Shown piece after piece: positions 45,657 to 54,546 of a stretch of DNA of 64,000 bases (position 1 is its first letter; the number at the start of each line of letters is the position of its first letter). This stretch comes from Haliea sp040221975 (GTDB lineage: Bacteria; Pseudomonadota; Gammaproteobacteria; Pseudomonadales; Halieaceae). The position numbers were made by a program, and so were the translations under genes. The stretch is taken from assembly GCA_040221975.1 (NCBI GenBank), contig JAVJWR010000024.1, positions 1 to 64,000 of the forward strand, read 5' to 3'. Under the pieces are notes generated by a model. The model was given only the letters and a program-made list of their open reading frames with translations. It was not told the DNA's origin and did not search any database.

Positions 45657-45755
45657 GTAGGAGCCCGCTGGCCCAGGCCACATTCTCTGTCCGCTGCGCG
45701 GCCATTCACCTTGTCCGCGGGCGATGAATTGGTCGCCCGCGGAGCGGGCTCCTAC
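45657..45755. repeat. REP-like compound palindrome
   Basis: Outer arms GTAGGAGCCCGCT (45657-45669) and AGCGGGCTCCTAC (45743-45755) are perfect reverse complements. They enclose a perfect 11-bp hairpin, TCCGCGGGCGA / TCGCCCGCGGA (45714-45743). The GTAGGAG...CTCCTAC ends and inner GCGGGC hairpin resemble Pseudomonas-type REP/BIME elements mobilised by RAYT transposases. It fills the gap between convergent rep and the RND pump gene and includes the pump's stop codon; it could also end both transcripts. Confidence 0.8.
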
Positions 45756-48700
45756 GGGGTGATACCCAGGCGCCGCTTGATGCGCTCGCGCAGGGTCTGG
45801 ATGATGGCGTAGAAGCCGGGGATGAAGAAGGTGCCCACCAGCAGCGCCGCCAGCATGCCACCGAAAACCGTGATACCCAGCGAGCGCTGGCCGAAAGCGC
45901 CGGCGCCGGAGGCAAATACCAGCGGCAGTATCCCGAGAATGAACGACACCGCGGTCATGCACACGGCGCGGAAACGCAGCCGGCCTGCATCCGCGGCCGA
46001 CTCCAGGATGCCCTTGCCACCCTCCTCCCGCAACTGACGGGCAAACTCCACGATCAGGATGGCGTTCTTCGCCGCCATGGCGATCAGCAACACCAGGCCA
46101 ATCTGGGCATAGAGATTGAGGGCCTGGCCGGTCAGCAGCAGCGCCAGGATGGCGCCGCCGATCGCCATTGGTACCACCAGGATGATCGCCACCGGAATCG
46201 ACCAGCTCTCGTACTGCGCCACCAGGAACAGGTAGACGAACACGAGGGCCAGTGCGAAGCCCATGACAGCAGTATTGCCCGCCTGGCGCTCCTGGTAGGC
46301 GGCGCCGGTCCAGTCGATGCGGTAGCCCCCCGGCAGGCGTGTGGCTGCGGTCTCAAACGCCTGCATGGCATCGCCACTGCTGTAGCCCGGCGCGGGATTG
46401 CCGCGCACGGTCGCCGCGCGGTACAGGTTGTAGCGCTGCACCACGTCGGGACCCAGCATCAGGCGGCTGCTGACCAGGGTACTGAGCGGCACCATCTCGC
46501 CATTGCCGGTTTTCACGTAGAAGTGCTCCAGCCCCTCCAGATCGGCGCGGAATGGCGCCTCGGCCTGCATGGTGACCTGGTAGGTCTGGCCGAACTTGTT
46601 GAAGTCGTTGATGTACATCGAGCCCAGCTGGGCCTGCAGGGTCATGAAGATTTCGTTCAGGGGCACGCCGAGGTTCTTGGCCTTGACCCGGTCCACATCA
46701 ATGAAGTACTGCGGCACATTGGCCCGGAAGCTGCTGAATACCCCGCTCAGGGCCGCCTGCTCGTTGCTGTCGACAATGAAGTTGTTGAGCACTGCGGCCA
46801 GCTCGGCCGGGCTCCGGGCCAGGGTGTCCTGGAGCATGAGCTCCAGCCCGCCCACAGCGCCCATGCCCGGCACCGCCGGCGGCGCGATCGCCACCACCTG
46901 GGCCTCGGGCACCTGCATAAAGGCCTGGGCATTGATGCGCCCGGCAATATTGAACACCAGCTGCTCTGCCTCCGTGCGCTCGTCCCAGTGTTTCAGCACC
47001 ACGAACAGGGTGCCGGCATTGCTGCTCATGGCGCCGGTGAGGATGGAAAAGCCGCTGATCTCGGTGACGCTCTGCACCGACGGGTCGGCAAGAATGATAT
47101 CCGCCACCTTGCGCACCGCATCGCGGGTCCGCAGCAACGAGGCGGCGTCAGGCAGCTGCACATTGACCAGCAGCGCGCCCTTGTCTTCATCGGGCACCAG
47201 CGCGGTCGGAATACTGAGCACACCTAGCGCGAGGGCACCCATCCACAGCAGGAAAATCAGCCCGACCACGACCAGCTTGCGCAACACCCAGGCCACACCG
47301 CGACTGTAGCCAGCAGTGACACGGGCAAAAAACGCGAGGAACACACGGTACCAGCCGGCGTCGCGTTGCCCCCCCTGGCGCAACAGCAGGGCGCACAGGG
47401 CCGGACTCAGGGTGAGTGCATTGAGAGAGGAGAACACCACCGCCACACAGATGGTGACCCCGAACTGGCGATACATCTCGCCGGTAATACCGGGCAACGC
47501 CGCGACCGGGACAAACACCGCCAGCAGTACCAGGGTCGTGGCGATGATGGCGCCGGCCACTTCCCGCATCGTGATCAATGCCGCATCCCGGGGCGCCAGC
47601 GTGGGGTCCTCGCGCAGGTGGCGGTCGCAGTTCTCGATCACCAGGATCGCATCATCCACCACAATGCCGATGGCCAGGATCAGCGCGAACAGGGTCATGG
47701 TGTTGATGGACATATCGAGCAGGAACAACACCGCCAGGGATGACACCAGCGATACCGGAATGGCCACCGCCGGCACCAGGGTCGCGCGCAGGCTGCCGAG
47801 GAACATGTAGGTAATCAGGATCACCAGTGCGACCGCCATTGCCAGCGACACCAGCACCTGGGACACGGCCGTGGACACGTAGCGGGTGGTGTCGTAGTTG
47901 ATCTGGTAGGACATGCCCCCCGGGAAGCCCGCCGACACCTCTTCCAGCAGGGCATTCACCGCGGCACCCACCTGCAGCGCATTGGCATCCGAGGCCTGAT
48001 ACAGGGCCACGTTCACCGCCGGGCGGCCGTTGATTTCACCAAAGAACGCATAACCCGACTGGCCCAGTTCGATCCGCGCGACATCCCGCAGGTAGATCGC
48101 CGAGCCGTCGGGTCGCGCCCGCAGCACGATATTTTCGAACTCCTCGACTTCCTGCAGCCGGCCCTTCACCCGCAGGGTGAATTCCGTTTCCATGCGCCGG
48201 TCGAAGGGCGCACCGCCGATCTTGCCCGCCGCGACCTGGACATTCTGCTCGCGCAAGGCGGCGTGAATATCGGTCACCGACAGGCCGCGGTTGGCCATCT
48301 TGTCCGGATCCAGCCACAGGCGCATGGCGTAGTCCGCCTCGCCGATCACCGATGCGCCGGAAATTCCGGGCACCCGGCTCAGCGCCGCCAGCACGTTGAT
48401 CTTGACGTAGTTGGAGAGAAACTTGTAATCCAGCGAGTCGTCCGGGGAGGTAAAGCTGACGATCTTCAGCATGTCCGGAGCACGCTCGACGATGGTCAGG
48501 CCGCGGGCGGTGACTTCCGCCGGCAGGGAGGGCTCCGCCAGCTTGACCCGGTTCTGCACCCGCACCAGCGCCATGTCCGCGTCGGTGCCGACTTCGAAGG
48601 TCACCGACAAGGAGTAGCTGCCATCATTGGCGCTCTTCGAGGACATGTAGATCATGCCCTCAACCCCGTTGACCGCATCTTCGATCGGCGTGCCGACTGC

Positions 48701-48880
48701 CGCTTCCACTACCTCCGCGGCCGCACCCGGGTAAAAGCCCGACACCACGATATTGGGTGGCGAGATCGGCGGGTATTCGTTCACCGGCAGCAAGGTGATG
48801 GCGAGTGAGCCCAGCAGGGTCAGGACAAGGGCAATGACCAGGGCAAACCTGGGGCGCGTGATGAAAAACGCACTGAACAT
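45752..48880 (-). CDS. HAE1-family RND multidrug pump (AcrB/MexB-like)
   Basis: A 1042-residue inner-membrane pump. The N-terminus (FFITRPRFALVIALVLTLLG) and the helix-4 proton relay IGIVVDDAILVIEN are typical of HAE1 exporters. Its ATG is 4 bases after the adaptor stop. The C-terminus is cut short by the REP-like palindrome, whose last bases form the stop codon. No outer-membrane channel gene follows. Confidence 0.93.
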   Translation of the reverse strand: MFSAFFITRPRFALVIALVLTLLGSLAITLLPVNEYPPISPPNIVVSGFYPGAAAEVVEAAVGTPIEDAVNGVEGMIYMSSKSANDGSYSLSVTFEVGTDADMALVRVQNRVKLAEPSLPAEVTARGLTIVERAPDMLKIVSFTSPDDSLDYKFLSNYVKINVLAALSRVPGISGASVIGEADYAMRLWLDPDKMANRGLSVTDIHAALREQNVQVAAGKIGGAPFDRRMETEFTLRVKGRLQEVEEFENIVLRARPDGSAIYLRDVARIELGQSGYAFFGEINGRPAVNVALYQASDANALQVGAAVNALLEEVSAGFPGGMSYQINYDTTRYVSTAVSQVLVSLAMAVALVILITYMFLGSLRATLVPAVAIPVSLVSSLAVLFLLDMSINTMTLFALILAIGIVVDDAILVIENCDRHLREDPTLAPRDAALITMREVAGAIIATTLVLLAVFVPVAALPGITGEMYRQFGVTICVAVVFSSLNALTLSPALCALLLRQGGQRDAGWYRVFLAFFARVTAGYSRGVAWVLRKLVVVGLIFLLWMGALALGVLSIPTALVPDEDKGALLVNVQLPDAASLLRTRDAVRKVADIILADPSVQSVTEISGFSILTGAMSSNAGTLFVVLKHWDERTEAEQLVFNIAGRINAQAFMQVPEAQVVAIAPPAVPGMGAVGGLELMLQDTLARSPAELAAVLNNFIVDSNEQAALSGVFSSFRANVPQYFIDVDRVKAKNLGVPLNEIFMTLQAQLGSMYINDFNKFGQTYQVTMQAEAPFRADLEGLEHFYVKTGNGEMVPLSTLVSSRLMLGPDVVQRYNLYRAATVRGNPAPGYSSGDAMQAFETAATRLPGGYRIDWTGAAYQERQAGNTAVMGFALALVFVYLFLVAQYESWSIPVAIILVVPMAIGGAILALLLTGQALNLYAQIGLVLLIAMAAKNAILIVEFARQLREEGGKGILESAADAGRLRFRAVCMTAVSFILGILPLVFASGAGAFGQRSLGITVFGGMLAALLVGTFFIPGFYAIIQTLRERIKRRLGITP

Positions 48881-48884
48881 CGCC

Positions 48885-50036
48885 CTATGCCCCGTTGCCG
48901 GCGGCGGTTACCGTCGCGGTCACCTCGACCGGCATGCCGGGCCGAACCTGTTGCAGGCCGCGCACGATGACCCGATCACCTTCCTCCGCCCCCTCCTTGA
49001 CGATGACCAGATCATCAAATCGGTCGCCCAGCTCCACGTTGTGGCGGACAACGGTACTGGCAGCATCGACCACCAGCACGAAAGTGCCCTGCTGGTCTGC
49101 CTGTACCGCCGCCAGCGGCAGGAACAGCCCCTCCAGGAGCTGGGTATCCTGCAACGTCACCCGCACGTACTGGCCCGGCACCAGCAGGCCATAGGGATTG
49201 GGAATACGTGCGCGGGCTTCCATGGTGCCGGTGGTGGCGTCGATCCGATTGCCAAAGTAATCAATCCGTCCCACTTCCGGATAGACCACGCCGTTGGCCA
49301 ACTCCAGCATGACCTCCACCCCCTTGAGGTCGGCGACGCTGGGGTTGGCGGTCACCCGCTGGGTGATCTGCGCGATATAGGTCGCCTCCGATACCTGGAA
49401 CAGGGCCTCGATGGGGTCGACACTGACCAGGCTGGTGAGGTCGCCGCTATTGGGGCCAACCAGATCGCCGACACTGACCTGGCTGCGGCCGATGCGGCCG
49501 GAGATAGGGGCCTTGATGGTGGTGAACCCCATATTGACCTCGGCGCTGGTCACCTGGGCCCGGGCCGCCTCGATAAGGGCATCCGCATCCAGCTTCTGGG
49601 CGGTGAGGTTGTCCATCTCCACCTGCGAAATCGCGCCTTTGGGAGCCAATTCCAGGCCCCGCCTGTAGTTGCGCTCGGCGTTCGCCTGGTTGGCGGTCGC
49701 CGCCGCCAGCTCGGCCCTGGCCTTGGCCAGCGTCGCAGCGTACTCCGAGGGGTCGATACGATAGAGCACATCCCCCGCCGCGACCTGCTCTCCCTCGGTA
49801 AACTCGCGCGACAGCAGATAGCCACTGACCATGGCGCGGATAGTGACATCGTCCTTCGCCACCAGACGCCCGACATAAACGGACTTCGGCTGGTAGGGCT
49901 CCAGCCGCACGGTATCGACAACCACACCCACCACCGGCCGCGGCGCCGGCTCCTCTGAGCAGGCGAACAACAACAGCGCCGCCGCCAGTGCCGCCAGTGC
50001 CGCCAGTGCCGCCAGGCACAGTGTGATCGCTTTCAT
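48885..50036 (-). CDS. RND adaptor lipoprotein (AcrA/MexA-like)
   Basis: A 383-residue periplasmic lipoprotein. The signal peptide contains an (LAA) repeat and ends in lipobox LFAC with C26 lipidated. The usual adaptor domains follow: barrel-sandwich hybrid (MVSGYLLSREFTEGEQVAAG), helical hairpin (about 95-145), beta-barrel and membrane-proximal part. I chose ATG 50036, 8 bases after AGGGGGT, over an in-frame GTG at 50045. Pairs with the pump after it. Confidence 0.92.
   Translation of the reverse strand: MKAITLCLAALAALAALAAALLLFACSEEPAPRPVVGVVVDTVRLEPYQPKSVYVGRLVAKDDVTIRAMVSGYLLSREFTEGEQVAAGDVLYRIDPSEYAATLAKARAELAAATANQANAERNYRRGLELAPKGAISQVEMDNLTAQKLDADALIEAARAQVTSAEVNMGFTTIKAPISGRIGRSQVSVGDLVGPNSGDLTSLVSVDPIEALFQVSEATYIAQITQRVTANPSVADLKGVEVMLELANGVVYPEVGRIDYFGNRIDATTGTMEARARIPNPYGLLVPGQYVRVTLQDTQLLEGLFLPLAAVQADQQGTFVLVVDAASTVVRHNVELGDRFDDLVIVKEGAEEGDRVIVRGLQQVRPGMPVEVTATVTAAGNGA
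49981..50016. repeat. Four tandem 9-base repeats in the adaptor signal peptide
   Basis: GCCGCCAGT is repeated three times exactly and a fourth time with one change. Each unit encodes three residues of the hydrophobic signal-peptide core (LAA), so gain or loss of units by slippage keeps the frame and changes signal length. Confidence 0.85.
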
Positions 50037-50074
50037 GTCTGACACCCCCTGTGTGTTGCCGCCATGATACGCAT

Positions 50075-50109
50075 AAAAAAGGCCGCCGTGCTCAAGCAGG
50101 GCGGCCTTT
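50075..50109 (-). terminator. Intrinsic terminator after cytochrome c5 gene
   Basis: Perfect 10-bp arms (50078-50087 and 50100-50109) with further pairing in the loop; on the minus strand six T residues follow (50075-50080). On the plus strand it ends in TTT only, so the main direction is minus. Confidence 0.85.
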
Positions 50110-50126
50110 ATACCTGTTGCTGGTGC

Positions 50127-50555
50127 CTACTGGCTGTTTTCGACCATGTAGTCCACCGCGGCGATCACTTCTTCATCAGAACAGTTCATGCAGCCCCCCT
50201 TGGCGATCATACCGGTGCCGGGAACGCCCTTGACTCCGCTTTCATGGAGGACGTCCATGCCCTTGGCGATGCGCTCGGCCCAGGCCACCACGTCACCGAC
50301 CACCGGTGCGCCACCGGCGCCGGTCATGTGACAGGCCATGCACGCTGCGTCGTAGACCGCTTTACCGGTCCGGGCCGCGACTTCAGCGCCCGGCGCCGCC
50401 GCGCCGCCACAGCTTGCGTCCCCGTGCAGGCAGACCTCGCCCACGGGCTTGATCCGCGCCTCGATGTCGGCTCGCTGGCTGTCGGTCAGGTCTATGGCGC
50501 CCGCCACCATGGCAACAAGCAGGGCCGCTACACTCAATACAGTTCGGCTGATCAC
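50127..50555 (-). CDS. Cytochrome c5-family protein
   Basis: A 142-residue periplasmic monohaem cytochrome. The signal peptide (MISRTVLSVAALLVAMVAGA) is followed by a c-type haem site C72-M-A-C75-H76, a likely axial ligand M116, and the second cysteine pair CMNC typical of c5. The GTG at 50555 is chosen because GAGGAT lies 8 bases upstream; the ATG at 50585 has no site. Probably an electron donor to terminal oxidases. Confidence 0.9.
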   Translation of the reverse strand: MISRTVLSVAALLVAMVAGAIDLTDSQRADIEARIKPVGEVCLHGDASCGGAAAPGAEVAARTGKAVYDAACMACHMTGAGGAPVVGDVVAWAERIAKGMDVLHESGVKGVPGTGMIAKGGCMNCSDEEVIAAVDYMVENSQ

Positions 50556-50690
50556 AACACTATCCTCGATAATTTGGCCGCGCATTATAGCCAGTTATGG
50601 TCCGCGGGAAAACTCGCTGTTATCGGCGCTGGCAGCGGTCGTGGATTTGCCCTTACCATAGGGTCCACATCACCGCCACGGAGCACCGCC

Positions 50691-51317
50691 ATGAAACTGT
50701 ACACCTACGACCCGGCCCCCAATCCCCGCCGCCTACAGCTGTTTCTGGACTACAAGGGCATCGAGATCGAGACCGTACAGATCGACATGCTGAAACAGGA
50801 GCAGTTCGGCGAGACCTTCCGCAAGATCAATCCCCTGTGCACCGTGCCCGCCCTGGTACTGGACGACGGCACCGTGCTCACCGAGGTGATCGGCGCCTGT
50901 GTCTACCTTGAAGCGCTGCACCCGGAGAAGCCGCTGCTGGGGACCACGCCGCTGGAGAAGGCACAGGTCATCAGCTGGAATCATCGTCTGTTCAACAGCC
51001 TGTTCCACGCCATCGCCGAAGTGTTTCGGAATGGCAATCCGGCCTTTGCCGGCCGGGCACTGCCCGGCCCGCTGGAGGTAGAGCAGATACCGGCCCTGGT
51101 AGAGCGCGGGCGGCAGCGCATGGAGGCCGCCTGGCGCATGGTGGACCGGGCCCTGGCGAAAAGCTCCTTTATCGCTGGCGAGCATTTCTCCATGGCCGAC
51201 ATCGACCTGCTGGTCTGCGTCGACTTCGCCGGCTGGGTGAAGGCCGCGGTACCGGAGGAGTGCAGCCACATCCACGCCTGGCTGCCGCGGGCGCGGGCGA
51301 CCCTGGCCGGCGAGTAA
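50691..51317 (+). CDS. Glutathione S-transferase family protein
   Basis: A 208-residue GST with an N-terminal thioredoxin-like domain (MKLYTYDPAPNPRRLQLFL, TVPALVLDDG) and an all-helical C-terminal domain with SFIAGEHFSMADIDLL. The substrate is unknown. GGAG precedes the ATG at 50691. The stop directly abuts the stop of the convergent barrel protein gene. The frame is open far upstream, antisense to cytochrome c5; that part is ignored. Confidence 0.9.
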   Translation: MKLYTYDPAPNPRRLQLFLDYKGIEIETVQIDMLKQEQFGETFRKINPLCTVPALVLDDGTVLTEVIGACVYLEALHPEKPLLGTTPLEKAQVISWNHRLFNSLFHAIAEVFRNGNPAFAGRALPGPLEVEQIPALVERGRQRMEAAWRMVDRALAKSSFIAGEHFSMADIDLLVCVDFAGWVKAAVPEECSHIHAWLPRARATLAGE

Positions 51318-52562
51318 TCAGAAGTACCAGGCGAGTTGGGCGAACAGGGCGGGGCCGGTAGCCAGGTCGACCCCTTCCCCCATGCGGACACCACCGTATT
51401 CGGTACCGGCGGGGCCCAGTGGCAGGTTCAGTGCCCCCAGCACCTGCCAGTCCTGATGCACGTCCCAGCGCAGGGACAGCTGGGCCAGGGCCGAGCCGTC
51501 TCCCAAATTGGCGAACAGGCTGGGGGTGAGTTGCAGCAGCGGTGTCATTTCCACCAGCAGGGAAGCGGCCAGGTAATGGCGGCCGAGGGTGAACAGCTCG
51601 CCCCGCTGCAAGCGCGCTTGCAGCGCATCCTCTCGCGCAAGGGTAGCCACCCTGTAGTCCCCCTCGCGCAGGCCGTGGCCATTGAAGAAGTACTCCAGCA
51701 CCCCGCTCACGTTGCGGCCCCCCCAGGTCCAGGACCAGGCGGCGTTCACCACTGCGCTGCCGGTCCAGCCGTCTGCGGTATCCGCGAACAGCATATCCCC
51801 GCGCAGCACCGCCTCGCCCAGGTTGCTGCTGGCACCAAAGCCGAGCAGCACTTCGTCGAAATGCCGGGCCAGCATCAGGTCGTATTCGCGCTCGGCGGCA
51901 AAGCCGTGGAATTTGAGTGCGGTTGAACTCACCGCACTGCTCACATGCCCGCCTGCGTCCCGGCGCTGCACCTGCACCAGCTGCCAGTCGCTGCCCGAGG
52001 GCAGCAGGTACTGGGCATAGAGCATGTCGTCGCCGGTCTTGTACTCGGTGTCGATGGCAGTGGGATCAAAGGGATTGAACAGATCGACCGGGTTGAACAG
52101 CAGGCCGTTGCCCCAGCTCACCGCCTGCCGCCCCAGCCGCAGTACCACGCGCTCACTGCTATAGCCTGCATACAGTCGATCCAGGCGCTGCAGGGTGAGC
52201 GAGTCTTCACTACGGTCGATTTCGTGACTGAGATCCCACCAGCGACGGTCATCGTCAGGCAGTACCGGCTGGCCCGCGCCAGGCGCCAGCGACAGCGCCG
52301 GCAACTCCCGCTGGCGGGTCAGCAGCTGGTAGTCCGCGCCCGCTTCCCAGCCCCCGGCACGCTGCTGCCAGCGCAGGCGCAGTTCGGCTCCGCGATCGAG
52401 GTCACTGCCACCCAGGGCCTCTCGCCACAGGCTGCCCTCCGGATAGAGCGTGTGGGTCGCCTGCAGCTTGGCATGGCCACCGGCGAAGCCCGGGATCTCG
52501 GCCCGGGCGCACAGTGCCGGCAGCAGGACGGCCAGCCACAGGCAGCGCGCCAGCGAGCGCAT
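51318..52562 (-). CDS. Outer-membrane beta-barrel protein of an ABC operon
   Basis: A 414-residue protein with signal peptide (ends CARAE) and amphipathic strands ending AQLAWYF, the terminal aromatic of outer-membrane barrels. A conserved-looking block LRLGRQAVSWGNGLLFNPVDLF suggests a porin-like family (DUF1302 type is possible, not certain). It is the last gene of a five-gene operon, 6 bases after the ATPase stop, and may be the outer-membrane end of that transport route. Confidence 0.72.
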   Translation of the reverse strand: MRSLARCLWLAVLLPALCARAEIPGFAGGHAKLQATHTLYPEGSLWREALGGSDLDRGAELRLRWQQRAGGWEAGADYQLLTRQRELPALSLAPGAGQPVLPDDDRRWWDLSHEIDRSEDSLTLQRLDRLYAGYSSERVVLRLGRQAVSWGNGLLFNPVDLFNPFDPTAIDTEYKTGDDMLYAQYLLPSGSDWQLVQVQRRDAGGHVSSAVSSTALKFHGFAAEREYDLMLARHFDEVLLGFGASSNLGEAVLRGDMLFADTADGWTGSAVVNAAWSWTWGGRNVSGVLEYFFNGHGLREGDYRVATLAREDALQARLQRGELFTLGRHYLAASLLVEMTPLLQLTPSLFANLGDGSALAQLSLRWDVHQDWQVLGALNLPLGPAGTEYGGVRMGEGVDLATGPALFAQLAWYF

Positions 52563-52568
52563 GCCGGC

Positions 52569-53288
52569 TCAGCCCGCGCCGCCCGCGGACGGCCGCCCCG
52601 CAGGCTGCTGCGCGACATCCTCGATAATGCGGCCGTCTTCCATCCGGATCAGGCGCCGGGCATAGGCCATCACCCGGGGATCGTGCGTCGCGAGCACAAA
52701 GGTGACGCCGCGATCGCGGTTCAGGGCCTGGAACAGGTCCATCAGCCGGGTGGCGCTATGCGTGTCGAGATTGGCGGTGGGTTCGTCCGCCAGCACCAGC
52801 CGCGGTTCGCTGGCGATGGCCCGCGCCACCGCCACCCGCTGCTGCTGGCCACCGGACATCTCCCCCGGGCGCCGGTCTTCCAGGCCGGTCAGGCCCACTT
52901 CCGCCAGCACCGCCGCCGCTCGCTCCCCCCGGGCTGCCGCGGCCACGCCCTGCACCTGCATCACGAACTCCACGTTCTCCCGCGCCGACAATACCGGAAT
53001 CAGGTTGTAGGCCTGGAACACGAAGCCGATTTCGCGCAGGCGCAGGTCCGCCAGGGCACCCCGGGAGAGCTGGTCGATGCGGCGCCCGGCCAGGCTGATA
53101 CTGCCGCTGTCCGGGGTGTCGAGCCCGCCGAGGGCGTTGAGCAGGGTGGTCTTGCCGGAGCCGGAGGGGCCCGAGAGGCACAGCAGCTCGCCGGCTTCAA
53201 TGCTGAGCGACACCCGGTCGAGACCGGTAATGCGCTCCTCGCCCTGCTGGAAAGTCTTGCACAGGTCCCGACAGACAATTGAACTCAC
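52569..53288 (-). CDS. LolD/MacB-type ABC ATPase
   Basis: A 239-residue ATP-binding subunit. Walker A GPSGSGKT (40-47), signature MSGGQ (144-148), Walker B LVLADEP (164-170), and the H-loop histidine in ATHDPRV are intact. The subtype powers mechanotransmission complexes such as LolCDE and MacB, matching the two FtsX-type permeases upstream. GTG start with AGGAGAG upstream. It follows the permease gene by 25 bases. Confidence 0.93.
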   Translation of the reverse strand: MSSIVCRDLCKTFQQGEERITGLDRVSLSIEAGELLCLSGPSGSGKTTLLNALGGLDTPDSGSISLAGRRIDQLSRGALADLRLREIGFVFQAYNLIPVLSARENVEFVMQVQGVAAAARGERAAAVLAEVGLTGLEDRRPGEMSGGQQQRVAVARAIASEPRLVLADEPTANLDTHSATRLMDLFQALNRDRGVTFVLATHDPRVMAYARRLIRMEDGRIIEDVAQQPAGRPSAGGAG

Positions 53289-53313
53289 GCTCGGCTCTCT
53301 CCTCTTCGCAACA

Positions 53314-54546
53314 TCAATGCCTCGCCAGGGCCCGGACCGGATCCAGCCGCGAGGCGCGCCAGGCCGGCAGCAGGCTCGCCAGCAGGCCCAGGATCAACAC
53401 CACCGCCGTCGACATCAGCATGTCATCCACGGCCAGCAGCGGGTACAGGGTGGCACCCATCTCCATTATTTCCATGCCTTCCGCCACCGCCGAGATGTCG
53501 ACACCATCGCGCAGTGGCAGCAGGGTCGCCAGGGCCAGGCCGTTGCCCAGCAGCAGGCCCAGCGCCAGCAACAACAGGCTCTCCAGCAGCACCTGTGACA
53601 GGATCAGGGCCGGGCGCATGCCCAGGGCCTGCATCAGGCCCAGTTCCCGGGTGCGCTCGAACACCGCCATCACCAGGGTATTGATCAGGCCGAAGGACAG
53701 CACCAGAAACACCACCACCATGAACACCAGCACAAAGCCCTCCTGCACCGCCAGCATGGTGCCGAGGAAGGTGTGCAGCTCGGTCCAGCCCAGCACCTCC
53801 AGCTCCGGGCCGGCACTGGCCTGCAGCGCCGGCAACCAGGCGCCCACCGCAGCATAGTCGGAGCCGGTGACCGCCACTTCCGTGACGGCCTGATCCAGTC
53901 CCAGCAGTTCCTGCAGGGCCCCGCGGCCAACCCAGGCAAAGCGTTCCTCGTCGCCCTGCAGGCGCGCCCGGTAGATGCCGACCACCCGCACGCCACGATC
54001 GGCGACGTCGTTCTCCGTATCCTGGGTCATCAGCACGATACGCTTGCCGAGGCTGGTTTCCAGCCGCGCAGCGAGGCTCGCCCCCAGCAGGATGCCACGG
54101 TCATCCGGGCCCTCCAGCATGCGCCCCTCCAGCAGGGTATCCGGCAGGCTGCCCAGGGCCGCCTCCTGGGCCGGGTCCACCCCCAGCAGGGTCACGCCGC
54201 GGCTGGCGTATTCACTGGCCAGCACCCCCGGCACCCGCAGGCGCGCGGCCCAGGCTGTAATCGGGGCTTGCTCGAGCTGTTGCAGCAGGCTGCCCGCCGG
54301 CATCGGCATGTGGTTGACCACACTGGGGTCGCGCAGGAAGTCCGGGTGGTGGATCTGGGCCTCGCCGGGCAGGGTCGCCAGGCCATTGCGCACCATCTGG
54401 TCGGTCATGCCGCGCATCAGCGCGCTCATCACGATCATCGCCCACACGCCCAGGGCAATTGCCAGCAACATGATCAGGGTGCGGCGGTAATTGCGCCACA
54501 GATTGCGCCAGGCCAGCGTCAGCAGTGAGTTCAGGGGCCAGTGCAT
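53314..54546 (-). CDS. FtsX/LolCE-type ABC permease (second)
   Basis: A 410-residue permease with an N-terminal helix (about 18-40), a periplasmic domain, and three C-terminal helices of FtsX type (about 265-400; VVVFLVLSFGLINTLVMAV and FERTRELGLMQALGM). A single four-helix unit, so it must pair, here with the permease it overlaps (ATGA). An in-frame extension to 54648 is inside the other gene and rejected. Confidence 0.9.
   Translation of the reverse strand: MHWPLNSLLTLAWRNLWRNYRRTLIMLLAIALGVWAMIVMSALMRGMTDQMVRNGLATLPGEAQIHHPDFLRDPSVVNHMPMPAGSLLQQLEQAPITAWAARLRVPGVLASEYASRGVTLLGVDPAQEAALGSLPDTLLEGRMLEGPDDRGILLGASLAARLETSLGKRIVLMTQDTENDVADRGVRVVGIYRARLQGDEERFAWVGRGALQELLGLDQAVTEVAVTGSDYAAVGAWLPALQASAGPELEVLGWTELHTFLGTMLAVQEGFVLVFMVVVFLVLSFGLINTLVMAVFERTRELGLMQALGMRPALILSQVLLESLLLLALGLLLGNGLALATLLPLRDGVDISAVAEGMEIMEMGATLYPLLAVDDMLMSTAVVLILGLLASLLPAWRASRLDPVRALARH

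Noticed and set aside
49981..50016. Tandem repeats as a CRISPR
   Set aside because: Units are 9 bases without spacers and lie inside a coding signal peptide.
50064..50690. In-frame upstream extension of the GST gene
   Set aside because: It crosses a terminator and runs antisense to cytochrome c5; the ATG at 50691 has GGAG and the right GST N-terminus.
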